Shown here in pieces: positions 18,043 to 26,544 of a DNA stretch of 64,000 nt (position 1 is its first letter; each line of letters begins with the position of its first letter). The notes under the pieces were generated by a model. The model saw only the letters and a list, made by a program, of their open reading frames with translations, did no database searches and was not told where the DNA came from. A program made the translations under genes and the position numbers. Location: the NCBI RefSeq assembly GCF_021284745.1, contig NZ_CP089925.1, positions 868,001 through 932,000 of the forward strand, read 5' to 3'. This DNA comes from Lysobacter sp. KIS68-7 (GTDB lineage Bacteria > Pseudomonadota > Gammaproteobacteria > Xanthomonadales > Xanthomonadaceae).

Positions 18043-19541
18043 GCCGACTCGCGGGGATGCACCCAACCCGGTAGCAAGGTGTACGGATCCAGTTGCTGCG
18101 CGCGGTCGTATGGGACGCCGAGTTCATCCAGGCGCTTGCGCAGCGCGCCGCTGCGCATCGCGTCGAACAGCTCCGTGCTTCCACCGACGCGCTCGCCGCC
18201 GATGAAGACCTGCGGGATCGTGGGTGCCTTGAAGTCGTGGCGCAGCACGTCGCGGATCTTCAGGCCCATGTCGTCGGCCTGGTAGCGGACGCTGTCGAGG
18301 TCGACGCTTTCGTACGGAATCGCCATGCGCGCGAAGAACTTGCGCACGGCCCAGCAGAACTCGCACCACTCCAGCGCGAACAGCACCACCGGTTTGTCGC
18401 GCACGATGCCGTGCACGAATTCGACGGCGCGCGGGTCGGTGGTGATGGCCTGCGGTTTCGGCGCGGGCGCAACGGCGCACGCAGGGGCCTGCGTTGCGCC
18501 ATCGAAGCGCTGGCCCGGCGTGGAATGCGAGATCGCGAGTTCCGCTTCGTCCATGGTTTCGCGGATCTCGTCGAACAGCGGTGTGGACAGGTAGCGCTCG
18601 CCCGTGTCGGGCAACATGCAGACAATGTTCGTGCCGGGCGTGCTGCGACGTGCGACGTCGAGTGCGGCGGCAAGCGTGGCGCCGCTCGACGGCCCGACGA
18701 AGATGCCTTCCTGCGTCGCAAGCGCGCGCGCCAGGCGCAGCGCTTCGGCGCCGGGGATCGGCACGATTTCATCGACGAGGTGTTCGCCGATCGCGGTTTC
18801 CGTCAAACGCGGAATGAAGTCGGGTGTCCACCCTTGGATCAGGTGCGGCTGGAAACGCGGGTGGCTGGCGGTCGGTTGCCCGGCCGCGTCGCGCGATTGC
18901 GGAATGCCACTGGACAGGATCGGCGCGTTGTCCGGCTCGGCCACGACGATGCGGATGCGTGGATCGGTGGCCTTCAGCACGCGCCCGACGCCGAGCAACG
19001 TGCCGCCCGTGCCGGTGCCCGTGACGAAGGCATGCAACGTGTCGCCTTCGAAGTCGGCGAGGATCTCCTTCGCCGTCGTGCGCATGTGCACTTCGGCGTT
19101 CGCCTTGTTCTCGAACTGGCGGCAAAGGAACCAGCCGTGCGTTTCGGCCAGTTCGACCGCCTTCGCCAGCATGCCCGAACCTTTTTCAGCGGCAGGCGTG
19201 AGCACCACTTTCGCGCCCATGAAGCGCAGCATCTTGCGCCGCTCCACGCTGAAGTTCTCCGCCATCACCACCACCAGCGGATAGCCTTTCTGCGCGCACA
19301 CCATCGCCAGGCCGATGCCGGTATTGCCGCTGGTCGCCTCGATCACGGTCTGGCCCGGCTTCAGTGCGCCGGAACGCTCGGCGTCTTCGATGACGGAGCG
19401 CGCCATGCGGTCCTTCACCGACCCCAGCGGATTGAAGGATTCGAGCTTCGCGAACACCCGCACACCCGGCGGGGCGAGCTTGTGCAGCCGCACCAGGGGC
19501 GTATTGCCGATCGTGTCGAGTATGTTGTCGTACCGCGCCAT
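18039..19541 (-). CDS. Cysteine synthase-glutaredoxin fusion protein
   Basis: Two-domain protein of 500 residues. Residues 1-320 are a fold-type II PLP enzyme of the cysteine synthase/CBS family: NTPLVRL, PLP lysine Lys43 in GSVKDRMA, TSGNTGIG and the phosphate-binding GTGTGG. After a linker of about 60 residues (Ala/Pro-rich, AVAPAPKPQ), residues ~375-480 form a glutaredoxin-like domain with the dithiol site CEFC (393-396) and cis-proline TIPQVF (about 441-446). It likely makes cysteine (or a related thiol) from an activated serine, with the glutaredoxin part coupled to redox state. The ATG at 19541 has a strong GGAGG upstream. An extended frame before it has no domain content. Confidence 0.9.
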   Translation of the reverse strand: MARYDNILDTIGNTPLVRLHKLAPPGVRVFAKLESFNPLGSVKDRMARSVIEDAERSGALKPGQTVIEATSGNTGIGLAMVCAQKGYPLVVVMAENFSVERRKMLRFMGAKVVLTPAAEKGSGMLAKAVELAETHGWFLCRQFENKANAEVHMRTTAKEILADFEGDTLHAFVTGTGTGGTLLGVGRVLKATDPRIRIVVAEPDNAPILSSGIPQSRDAAGQPTASHPRFQPHLIQGWTPDFIPRLTETAIGEHLVDEIVPIPGAEALRLARALATQEGIFVGPSSGATLAAALDVARRSTPGTNIVCMLPDTGERYLSTPLFDEIRETMDEAELAISHSTPGQRFDGATQAPACAVAPAPKPQAITTDPRAVEFVHGIVRDKPVVLFALEWCEFCWAVRKFFARMAIPYESVDLDSVRYQADDMGLKIRDVLRHDFKAPTIPQVFIGGERVGGSTELFDAMRSGALRKRLDELGVPYDRAQQLDPYTLLPGWVHPRESA

Positions 19542-19615
19542 GCCGCCTCCGACGGGCGGCGTGCCGCGCCGCCCCATTCCCCCCAACGTCGGATCGCGCG
19601 CACAAGGGACTCGCT

Positions 19616-20383
19616 TTGAAGATCGCCAGCTGGAACGTCAATTCACTCAACGTCCGCATGCCGCACCTGTCGCAGTGGCTGCGTGAAGCGCAGCCGGACA
19701 TCGTCGCGCTGCAGGAAACCAAGCTCGAGGATGCGCGCTTCCCGGATTCGGAGCTCGCCGCGCTCGGCTATCGCAGCGTGTTCTGCGGGCAGAAGACCTA
19801 CAACGGTGTCGCACTGCTGAGCCGCGTGCCCTTCACGAGCGAGTGCGTCACGGCGATCCCGGACTTCGAGGATCCGCAGAAGCGCGTGCTCGCCGCGACC
19901 GTCGGTGACTTGCGCATCGTGGACCTGTACGTGGTCAACGGCGAGAAGGTGGGCAGCGAGAAGTTCGAGTACAAGCTGCGCTGGCTCGCCGCGGTGCGCG
20001 AATGGCTGCGCGCGGAATTGCAGCAGCATCCGAACCTGATCGTGTTGGGCGACTTCAACATCGCGCCCGACGACCGCGACGTGCACGACCCCAAGCGCTG
20101 GCGCGAGAAGATCCTGTGCTCCACGCCCGAGCGCGATGCGCTGCGTTCGCTGCTCGGCCTCGGCCTGCACGACAGCTTCCGTCTGTTCAACGACGAGGCC
20201 GGGCATTTCAGCTGGCGGGATTATCGGCTCGAAGCATTCCGTCGTGGATGGGGATTGCGCATCGACCTGGTGTTGATCAGCGAAGCCCTGAAGGCGCGCG
20301 CCACGGCCGCGGGCATCGACACCACGCCGCGCACCTGGGAACGCCCGAGCGACCACACGCCGGTGTGGGTGCAGATCGACTGA
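19616..20383 (+). CDS. xthA: Exodeoxyribonuclease III
   Basis: AP endonuclease/3'-5' exonuclease of base-excision repair, 255 residues. Exonuclease-endonuclease-phosphatase fold motifs: WNVNSL at the N-terminus, LQETKLED with the metal-binding Glu (about 34), GDFNIAP, and the C-terminal SDHTPVW catalytic Asp-His. The start is TTG at 19616 because MKIASWNVNS is the conserved N-terminus and no ATG is near. It is divergent from the cysteine synthase fusion and ends at a bidirectional terminator. Confidence 0.95.
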   Translation: MKIASWNVNSLNVRMPHLSQWLREAQPDIVALQETKLEDARFPDSELAALGYRSVFCGQKTYNGVALLSRVPFTSECVTAIPDFEDPQKRVLAATVGDLRIVDLYVVNGEKVGSEKFEYKLRWLAAVREWLRAELQQHPNLIVLGDFNIAPDDRDVHDPKRWREKILCSTPERDALRSLLGLGLHDSFRLFNDEAGHFSWRDYRLEAFRRGWGLRIDLVLISEALKARATAAGIDTTPRTWERPSDHTPVWVQID

Positions 20384-20385
20384 GC

Positions 20386-20412
20386 ACAAAAAAACCCGGC
20401 GGGGGCCGGGTT
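20386..20412. terminator. Bidirectional intrinsic terminator between xthA and the GlsB-like gene
   Basis: The stem AACCCGGC / GCCGGGTT (20393-20412) with a GGGG loop is preceded by a run of A residues (ACAAAAAAA). Read on the minus strand this run is a T tract, so the hairpin can end both xthA and the convergent GlsB-like gene. Confidence 0.75.
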
Positions 20413-20482
20413 GTTTCGCATGTCCTGTTGCCGAGCCCGGCCATCCCTGGCCAGGCTCCGCATTCCGTGTCGTGCGCTCGGC

Positions 20483-20752
20483 TCAGCGCACGCGTCCGCG
20501 GCGGAAGAGGTTGACGATCCCGAGCAGGATCACTGCGCCGATCAGCGAAATGATGAAGCCGGTGACACTGAAGCCAGCGTTGATGTTGGCGCCGCTGATC
20601 CCGAGCATGCCGCCCAGCCAGCCGCCGAGGAACGCGCCGACAATGCCGACGATCACGTTGAGCAGGATGCCCTGCTGCGCGTCCGTCCGCATGATCAGGC
20701 TGGCAAGCCAACCGACGATGCCGCCCACGATCAACCAGATGATGATGTTCAT
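20483..20752 (-). CDS. GlsB/YeaQ/YmgE family stress-associated membrane protein
   Basis: A small integral membrane protein of 89 residues with three hydrophobic, glycine-rich helices (about residues 3-20, 29-51 and 62-84) and a basic end RRGRVR. This is the transglycosylase-associated (GlsB/YeaQ/YmgE) family, widely induced by envelope or osmotic stress, with unclear molecular role. A Shine-Dalgarno AGGAG lies 7 nt before the ATG at 20752. The long frame further upstream is not part of the gene. It is convergent with xthA and tandem, 175 nt downstream, with the ligase gene. Confidence 0.93.
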   Translation of the reverse strand: MNIIIWLIVGGIVGWLASLIMRTDAQQGILLNVIVGIVGAFLGGWLGGMLGISGANINAGFSVTGFIISLIGAVILLGIVNLFRRGRVR

Positions 20753-20927
20753 GCATCCACTCCTTTGTTGGTTCGCGATCAATCCGATCCGGCTCCCCGG
20801 GGGAGGGGGCTCGCGAACAACTATCGAAGGGGGGGCGTGAAGGCGGAGTCGCGGGTCTGGATCCGCGATGAGCGCCTGATTCCACAAGGGTTTTTGCACC
20901 TGCGAAGACGGCGCGAAGATCGCGTTT

Positions 20928-22277
20928 TCAAGTCGATTGCAGGAGCTCGACGAGGCGTTCGCGGGGCAGTTTGCCGGTTTCGTTGCGCGGCAGTGCATCG
21001 ACGCGGCGCAGCGGTCTCGGCAGGAACACCGGGTCGATCGTGCGGCGCAGCGCGGCGAGGATTGCAGGCTCGTCCAGGGTCGGCGCGACGGCGAGCGCGG
21101 CGATGCGGCACACGCCGCCTTCGCCCGGCGTATCCATCTGGAACACCACGCCGTCTTCCACGCCGGGGATGGCGAGCAGTTTGCGCGTCATGTCGCCGAG
21201 CGAGGCGCGCTTGCCGGCGATCTCGAGCAGGTCGGCGTTGCGGCCGCGCAGCACGAACCGTCCGTCGGCATCCACTTCGACCAGATCGGCGAGCACGACG
21301 GGCGTGGCCAGGTGCGGCGCATGCACGGCCGTGCCGTCGGGTTGCGGCGCGAGGCGAACGCCGGGCAGCGGGGTCCAGGCGGATTCGAGTGCCGTGCGGC
21401 GGCGCGCGATGACGCAGGTTTCGGTCGAGCCGAAGACTTCGCGCACTTCGCAGGCGAAACGCTGTTCGGCTTCGATGGCGAGCTCGGCGGGCAGCGGCGC
21501 CGTCGCCGAGACGATGGCGCGCAAGGGTGGCAACACGCAGCCGGAGACGAGCAGCGCGCGCAGGTGCACGGGCGTGGTGACCAGGATGCGCGGTGCGTTG
21601 GCATGCGCGAGCGCCTGCGCGACGTCTTCCGGGAAGAACGGACGCGCGGCATGCACCGCGACGGGACCGAGCAAGGGCAGCAACACCGACATCTCCATGC
21701 CGTACATGTGCTGCGGCGGCACGGTCGCGACGATGTGCGCATCGCCTTCGGGCCACAGGTCGCCCAGCGCCGCAAGGTTCTGCGCGGTGCTGCGGCGGAA
21801 GCTGCCCCAGGTCTTGGGATTCGCGTGCGGGCGCCCGGTGCTGCCGGAGGTGTAGCCGATCGCGACGAGGGCGTCGTCGTCGATCATGGGCGTTTCGCCG
21901 ATGCGCTCGGGCAGCGTGTCGGGCAGGCGCAGGTAGCGTTCGGGCGCCGGCGAAAGCGCGGCATCGCCGATGCAGTAGCTGTCGGGGTGCTGCGCCATCG
22001 CTTCGTCGACCGCGGCCGGCGCGCGCGAGGGCGGGAGCAGGTTCACCTGCCCGCGCATCGCCACGGCGCAGAAGGCGACGAGGAAGCGATAGCGGTCTTC
22101 GCAGAGGTTGATCGCGTGGTGGGCGGTCGGCAGGGTCGCGGCCACGCCGCGCACCTGGTCGAGGAACGTGGACAGCGGCACGTCGCCGCGGGCGTCGAAG
22201 ACGATCGCGCGTGCTGGATCGCCGTGGGCGATGGACGCAAACGGCGCGTTCGCACCGGGCTGGATGACGGCGGACAT
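20928..22277 (-). CDS. Aryl/acyl-ACP ligase (AMP-forming), XanA2/ApeH-like
   Basis: ANL-superfamily adenylating enzyme, 449 residues, shorter than acyl-CoA synthetases. The P-loop YTSGSTGRP (about residues 140-148), the FGSTET motif of the AMP-binding core and the C-terminal catalytic Lys in NETGKLPR are present. Proteins of this size and order are the 3-hydroxybenzoate:ACP ligases that load the aryl starter in xanthomonadin (XanA2) and aryl polyene synthesis. The pairing with a divergent Sfp-type PPTase and the presence of XanB2 in the same window support this. It lies about 12 kb from the pigment operon. The MSAVIQPG start at 22277 is the best candidate, with no strong Shine-Dalgarno. Confidence 0.82.
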   Translation of the reverse strand: MSAVIQPGANAPFASIAHGDPARAIVFDARGDVPLSTFLDQVRGVAATLPTAHHAINLCEDRYRFLVAFCAVAMRGQVNLLPPSRAPAAVDEAMAQHPDSYCIGDAALSPAPERYLRLPDTLPERIGETPMIDDDALVAIGYTSGSTGRPHANPKTWGSFRRSTAQNLAALGDLWPEGDAHIVATVPPQHMYGMEMSVLLPLLGPVAVHAARPFFPEDVAQALAHANAPRILVTTPVHLRALLVSGCVLPPLRAIVSATAPLPAELAIEAEQRFACEVREVFGSTETCVIARRRTALESAWTPLPGVRLAPQPDGTAVHAPHLATPVVLADLVEVDADGRFVLRGRNADLLEIAGKRASLGDMTRKLLAIPGVEDGVVFQMDTPGEGGVCRIAALAVAPTLDEPAILAALRRTIDPVFLPRPLRRVDALPRNETGKLPRERLVELLQST

Positions 22278-22368
22278 GTTGTCGTGAACGATCCCTGCAC
22301 GCGGCCTCGGCCGCTCCCCTTGGCGTACTTTACGCTGGCTGCCTTGCCCCCGGATCCTGCCCCACCGC

Positions 22369-22971
22369 ATGTCGACGCCCCTGCATGGAACGGCCCCGCG
22401 CCGCACGAACGGCGGAAGCGACTCGCCGCGCTGGCGTTGGTGCGACCACCGGCGCGGCGAACCGGCCGAGCCGCTGGTGCGCGCATGGCTGTCGAGTGAG
22501 TGGTCGCTGGCGCCGGACGCCATCCCGCTCGGGCGCGATGCCCGCGGCCGGCCGAGGCTCGGCGGTGGGCTCAGCAGCCGCGACGTGAGCTGGAGCCATA
22601 GCGGGGAAGGCCTGTTGATGGCTTGGGGCGAGGCGGTCGACCTCGGCGTGGACCTGGAACAGGCCCGCCCGCGCCCGCGCGCGCTCGAACTCGCGGAGCG
22701 CTTCTTCCACACGGCCGAGCACGATTGGCTGCGCAGCCTCCCCGAACCCGACCGCAACGAAGCCTTCCTTCGCCTGTGGTGCGCGAAGGAGGCCGTGGTG
22801 AAGGCGCACGGCCGCGGCATCGCCTTCGGCCTGGATCGTTTCGGGCTGGGCGATCTCGACGGAGGACTGGGCATGGTCCACGCCGACGACGCGCTCGGCG
22901 GCCCGTGGTCGGTGCATGAATGGGCCCCGCAGCCCGGTTATCGCGCGGCGATCGCCTGGCGCGGCCGTTAA
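22369..22971 (+). CDS. 4'-phosphopantetheinyl transferase (Sfp/HetI type)
   Basis: Transfers phosphopantetheine from CoA to a conserved Ser of carrier proteins. 200 residues with the Sfp-family signatures GVDLE (about 93-97, magnesium-binding Asp/Glu) and WCAKEAVVKA (about 137-146, W-x-x-K-E-A). Divergent from the aryl-ACP ligase with 91 nt between the starts, so a shared regulatory region is likely, and the ACP encoded at 5904-6173 is a probable substrate. Its TAA stop forms part of the -10 hexamer placed for rsmG. Confidence 0.88.
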   Translation: MSTPLHGTAPRRTNGGSDSPRWRWCDHRRGEPAEPLVRAWLSSEWSLAPDAIPLGRDARGRPRLGGGLSSRDVSWSHSGEGLLMAWGEAVDLGVDLEQARPRPRALELAERFFHTAEHDWLRSLPEPDRNEAFLRLWCAKEAVVKAHGRGIAFGLDRFGLGDLDGGLGMVHADDALGGPWSVHEWAPQPGYRAAIAWRGR

Positions 22972-22974
22972 GAT
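22969..22974 (+). promoter_or_regulatory. -10 element (TAAGAT) before rsmG
   Basis: TAAGAT overlaps the PPTase stop codon and ends 9 nt before the rsmG ATG, with the spacer GCGCGCCCC. This predicts a leader of only 2-3 nt. Confidence 0.35.
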
Positions 22975-22983
22975 GCGCGCCCC

Positions 22984-23646
22984 ATGACCAAGCCCGCCCC
23001 CGCCACGCCCGTCGATGCGCTGCGTCCCGAACTCGAAGCGGGCATGCGCGCGCTCGGGCTCGACGCCGCGCTCGCGACGCCCTTGCTCGAGTACCTCGCG
23101 CTGCTCGCGCGCTGGAACGCGACCTACAACCTCACCGCCATCCGCGATCCGCGCGAGATGGTGGGCAAGCACCTGCTCGATTCGCTCGCGATGCATTCTT
23201 ATGTGGATGCGATCGCCGCCGCGGGCGGGTCGCTCGCCGACCTGGGCACCGGCCCGGGACTGCCCGGCATTCCGCTGGCCATCGTCAAACCGGGGCTGCA
23301 GGTCACCCTGGTGGAGAGCAACGGCAAGAAGGTGCGCTTCCTGCGCGAGGCGGTCCGCAAGCTCGGATTGAAGAACGTGCAGGTCGTGGAATCGCGGATC
23401 GAGGCCTTCGATGCGCCCGGCCGCTTCGACGCCATCACGGCGCGGGCGCTCGCAACGCTTCCGCTGATCCTGGAACTCGGTGGCCATCTCCTGCGACCCG
23501 GCGGCGTACTGCTCGCAATGAAGGGCGTACTGCCCGCCGACGAAATCGCGGCGCTGCCGTCCGGATGGCAGGTTCGCGCGACACATGCGATGGTCGTGCC
23601 CGGGCTCGACGCCGAACGGCATCTCGTCGTCGTCGCTGCTGCATAA
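22984..23646 (+). CDS. rsmG: 16S rRNA (guanine527-N7)-methyltransferase
   Basis: SAM-dependent methyltransferase RsmG (GidB), 220 residues, modifying G527 of 16S rRNA. Motif [16 protein letters not shown] (about residues 82-96), [15 protein letters not shown] (motif II/III) and TARAL are typical, as is the N-terminal [12 protein letters not shown]. It sits directly upstream of parA-parB, the classic gidB-parAB order near bacterial origins. The ATG at 22984 is immediately downstream of the preceding gene and a -10-like hexamer. Confidence 0.96.
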   Translation: MTKPAPATPVDALRPELEAGMRALGLDAALATPLLEYLALLARWNATYNLTAIRDPREMVGKHLLDSLAMHSYVDAIAAAGGSLADLGTGPGLPGIPLAIVKPGLQVTLVESNGKKVRFLREAVRKLGLKNVQVVESRIEAFDAPGRFDAITARALATLPLILELGGHLLRPGGVLLAMKGVLPADEIAALPSGWQVRATHAMVVPGLDAERHLVVVAAA

Positions 23647-23714
23647 TCGGCTTCCGGCCGCAGCACCCGATCTTTCGACTGCCGTTGCCGAATCACCCCG
23701 GGGGAGTTTGCGCC

Positions 23715-24545
23715 GTGACGGCCCGCATCATCGCTGTTGCCAATCAGAAAGGCGGTGTCGGCAAGACCACCACGTCGGTGAACCTCGCCGCCGCCCTTGC
23801 ACGTACACCCAAGCGCGTCCTCCTCGTCGACCTGGATCCGCAGGGCAACGCGACGATGGGCAGCGGCGTGGACAAGCGCGAACTGCGCGCTTCCACCACC
23901 GACGTGCTGCTGGAGGAAATGCACGCGTCCTCGGCGATCGTGAAGACGCCGGAGGAATTCGACATCCTCCCCGGCAACATCGACCTCACGGCCGCCGAAA
24001 TCGAACTGATGGACGAGGAAGGCCGGGAGCAGCGCCTGAAGCGCGCGCTCGAGCCGCTCCGCGACCAGTACGACTTCATCATCATCGACTGCCCGCCTGC
24101 GCTGTCGCTGCTCACGCTCAATGCGCTGACGGCGGCCGACTCGGTGCTCGTTCCGATGCAGTGCGAGTACTACGCGCTGGAAGGCCTGAGCGCGCTGATC
24201 GACACCATCGATGCGCTCAAGCGCAGGCTCAACCCCGCGCTGGAAATCGAAGGCGTGCTGCGCACCATGTTCGACGTGCGCAACAACCTGGCCAATGCGG
24301 TGTCGGCGGAGCTGACGCAGCATTTCGGCGACCGCGTGTTCCGCACCATCGTGCCGCGCAACGTGCGCCTGGCCGAGGCGCCGAGCCACGGGCAGAGCAT
24401 CGTGGCCTACGACAAGGCCTCGCGCGGCAGCGTCGCGTACCTGGGCCTGGCCGGTGAAGTGATGCGCCGCCAACGCGAGCGCGACCAGGCCGCCAAGGCG
24501 GGCACGCCCGCGCAAGCGCAGGACAAGAAGGAAGTACAAGCATGA
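23715..24545 (+). CDS. parA: Chromosome-partitioning ATPase ParA (Soj)
   Basis: Deviant Walker ATPase driving origin segregation with ParB-parS. 276 residues: KGGVGKT at 12-18 (signature lysine plus Walker A), DLDPQGN (Walker A') and IIIDCPPAL (Walker B). The C-terminal tail is Lys/Gln-rich. The start is GTG at 23715, with GGGGGAG just upstream. A CATAAT hexamer overlapping the rsmG stop (23642-23647) could serve parA transcription. Its TGA overlaps the parB ATG as ATGA. Confidence 0.96.
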   Translation: MTARIIAVANQKGGVGKTTTSVNLAAALARTPKRVLLVDLDPQGNATMGSGVDKRELRASTTDVLLEEMHASSAIVKTPEEFDILPGNIDLTAAEIELMDEEGREQRLKRALEPLRDQYDFIIIDCPPALSLLTLNALTAADSVLVPMQCEYYALEGLSALIDTIDALKRRLNPALEIEGVLRTMFDVRNNLANAVSAELTQHFGDRVFRTIVPRNVRLAEAPSHGQSIVAYDKASRGSVAYLGLAGEVMRRQRERDQAAKAGTPAQAQDKKEVQA

Positions 24546-25462
24546 CCGTCGCGAAGAAGCGCGGCCTCGGCCGCGGTCTCGAAGCGTTGCTCGGCCCGAA
24601 GGCCGCCGCCGAAACCGTGCCGTTGGAAGCGCAGCCGGGCGAAGCCCTCCGCAATCTTCCCGTCGGCCAGCTGCAGCCGGGCCGCTACCAGCCGCGCACC
24701 GGCATGGACCAGGCGAAGCTGTCGGAGCTCGCCGAATCCATTCGCGCGCAGGGCGTCATCCAGCCCATCGTCGTGCGTGCGGTCGACGATTCGAAGAGCG
24801 GCGCGCGCTACGAAATCATCGCGGGCGAACGCCGCTGGCGCGCCTCGCAGCTCGCGGGCCTGGCCGAAATCCCCGCCGTGATCCGCGTGGTCGACGACCA
24901 CGCCGTGATCGCGATGGCGCTGATCGAGAACATCCAGCGCGAAGACCTCAATCCGCTGGAAGAAGCGCTTGCGCTGCAGCGCCTGATCGACGAATTCGAC
25001 CTGACGCACGCGCAGGCCGCCGATGCGGTGGGCCGTTCGCGCGCCGCCGTGTCCAACCTGCTGCGCCTGCTCGAGCTGCCGCCGGAAATCCGCGTGCTGG
25101 TGGAAACCCGCGCGATCGAAATGGGCCATGCCCGCGCGCTGCTGACGCTCGCGCCGCAGGCCGCCGTCGCACTCGCGCGCCAGGCCGCCGAACACGAGTG
25201 GTCGGTGCGCGAGGTCGAACATCGCGTGCAGCAGCTGTCGTCCGGCCAGGTCGAAGGCGGCAGCGTGGTGCGCAAGGCCAAGGCCGCGAAGGCGAAGCCG
25301 CAGGCCGACATCGCCACGCTGGAGCGCGAGCTGTCCGAGGGCCTGGGCACGCGCGTCAACGTGCTGCACGGTCGCGGCGGCAAGGGCCGCCTGGTCATCC
25401 ACTATTCCAATCTCGACGCGTTGGACGGCGTGCTGGAACGCCTGCGCGGCAAGGGCGAGTAA
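24542..25462 (+). CDS. parB: Chromosome-partitioning protein ParB (Spo0J)
   Basis: CTP-dependent DNA clamp that loads at parS. 306 residues: an N-terminal ParA-interacting basic segment (KKRGLGRGLEALLG), the ParB/Srx core with AGERRWRA (about 98-105) and ENIQREDLNPLEEA, a helix-turn-helix region (THAQAADAVGRSRAAVSNLLRL) and a C-terminal dimerisation domain. Translationally coupled to parA. I found no parS-like TGTTTCACGTGAAACA palindrome in the window. Confidence 0.96.
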   Translation: MTVAKKRGLGRGLEALLGPKAAAETVPLEAQPGEALRNLPVGQLQPGRYQPRTGMDQAKLSELAESIRAQGVIQPIVVRAVDDSKSGARYEIIAGERRWRASQLAGLAEIPAVIRVVDDHAVIAMALIENIQREDLNPLEEALALQRLIDEFDLTHAQAADAVGRSRAAVSNLLRLLELPPEIRVLVETRAIEMGHARALLTLAPQAAVALARQAAEHEWSVREVEHRVQQLSSGQVEGGSVVRKAKAAKAKPQADIATLERELSEGLGTRVNVLHGRGGKGRLVIHYSNLDALDGVLERLRGKGE

Positions 25463-25551
25463 CCCAACGGCGCACCGCGCGCCGTGATAATCGCCTCCAC
25501 GGCCCGGCCGCTAGGCTGCCGGGCATTTTCGGCTATGGAGTGCTCCCCGCG

Positions 25552-26544
25552 ATGACCGCCCCCATCCTGGTCACCGGCGCCGCCGGTTTCATCGGCGCCT
25601 ATACGTGCCGCGCGTTGCAGGCGCGCGGCGAACGCGTGGTCGGCCTCGACAACTACAACGATTACTACGCGCCGCAGCTCAAGCGCGATCGCGTCGCTGC
25701 GCTGTGCCCGGACGTGGAGATCGTGGGGATGGACCTCACGGACCGGAACGGGCTCGAAGCGCTGTTCGACAAGCACGCACCCAAGCGCGTGATCCATCTC
25801 GCCGCCCAGGCGGGCGTTCGTTACTCGCTCGAGAATCCGCACGCCTACGTCGACAGCAACCTCATCGGCTTCGTCAACATGCTGGAGCTGTGCCGGCATC
25901 GCGGCGTCGAACACCTGGTGTATGCGAGCTCCTCGTCGGTGTACGGCGACTCGGCGACGCCGCCGTTCTCCGAAGCGCAGCGCATCGACCGCCCGCGCTC
26001 GCTGTACGCCGCCACCAAGGCCGCCAACGAACTGATGGCGCACACCTACGCGCACCTCTACGGCTTGCGTGCGACGGGCCTGCGCTTCTTCACCGTCTAC
26101 GGTCCCTGGGGCCGGCCGGACATGGCGCCGCTGCTGTTCTCGCGCGCGGTGCTGGCCGGCCGCCCGATCCGGGTGTTCAACCACGGCCGCATGCGCCGCG
26201 ACTTCACCCACGTCGAGGACATCGTCGCCGGCGTGCTCGGGGCGATGGACGCCCCGCCCCGGCCGGCCGGCGAAGACGCTGCGGAAGGTGGCCCGCACCG
26301 GGTCTACAACCTCGGCAACCACACGCCGGTGGAGCTCGAGCATTTCATCTCGGTCATCGAAGGCGCCGCCGGCCGGGCTGCAGAGAAGGTCTACGAGCCG
26401 ATGCAACCGGGAGACATGGTCGAGACCATGGCCGATACTGCGCGCGCCCGGGAGGACTTCGGCTTCGAGCCGTCCACCCCGATCGAGTCCGGCATGCCCC
26501 CCGTCGTGCGCTGGTGCCGCGAATATTTCGGAGACAAGGTTTGA
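25552..26544 (+). CDS. NAD-dependent epimerase (UDP-glucuronate 4-epimerase-like)
   Basis: Extended SDR sugar-nucleotide epimerase of 330 residues. Rossmann motif GAAGFIGAYT (about 8-17), GLDNYNDYYAPQLK typical of UDP-glucuronate epimerases, HLAAQAGVRYS, the catalytic S-S-V-Y-G region and Y-A-A-T-K. A GATAAT hexamer at 25486-25491 is a likely -10. Its stop overlaps the TTG start of the glycosyltransferase (TTGA), so it is the first gene of a three-gene operon with the GT2 and LpxB-N genes, pointing to sugar modification of a surface lipid or glycan. The exact nucleotide sugar is uncertain. Confidence 0.9.
   Translation: MTAPILVTGAAGFIGAYTCRALQARGERVVGLDNYNDYYAPQLKRDRVAALCPDVEIVGMDLTDRNGLEALFDKHAPKRVIHLAAQAGVRYSLENPHAYVDSNLIGFVNMLELCRHRGVEHLVYASSSSVYGDSATPPFSEAQRIDRPRSLYAATKAANELMAHTYAHLYGLRATGLRFFTVYGPWGRPDMAPLLFSRAVLAGRPIRVFNHGRMRRDFTHVEDIVAGVLGAMDAPPRPAGEDAAEGGPHRVYNLGNHTPVELEHFISVIEGAAGRAAEKVYEPMQPGDMVETMADTARAREDFGFEPSTPIESGMPPVVRWCREYFGDKV

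Noticed and set aside
22278-25551. parS centromere sites near parAB
   Set aside because: I looked for TGTTTCACGTGAAACA-like palindromes around rsmG-parA-parB and found none; sites may lie outside the window.
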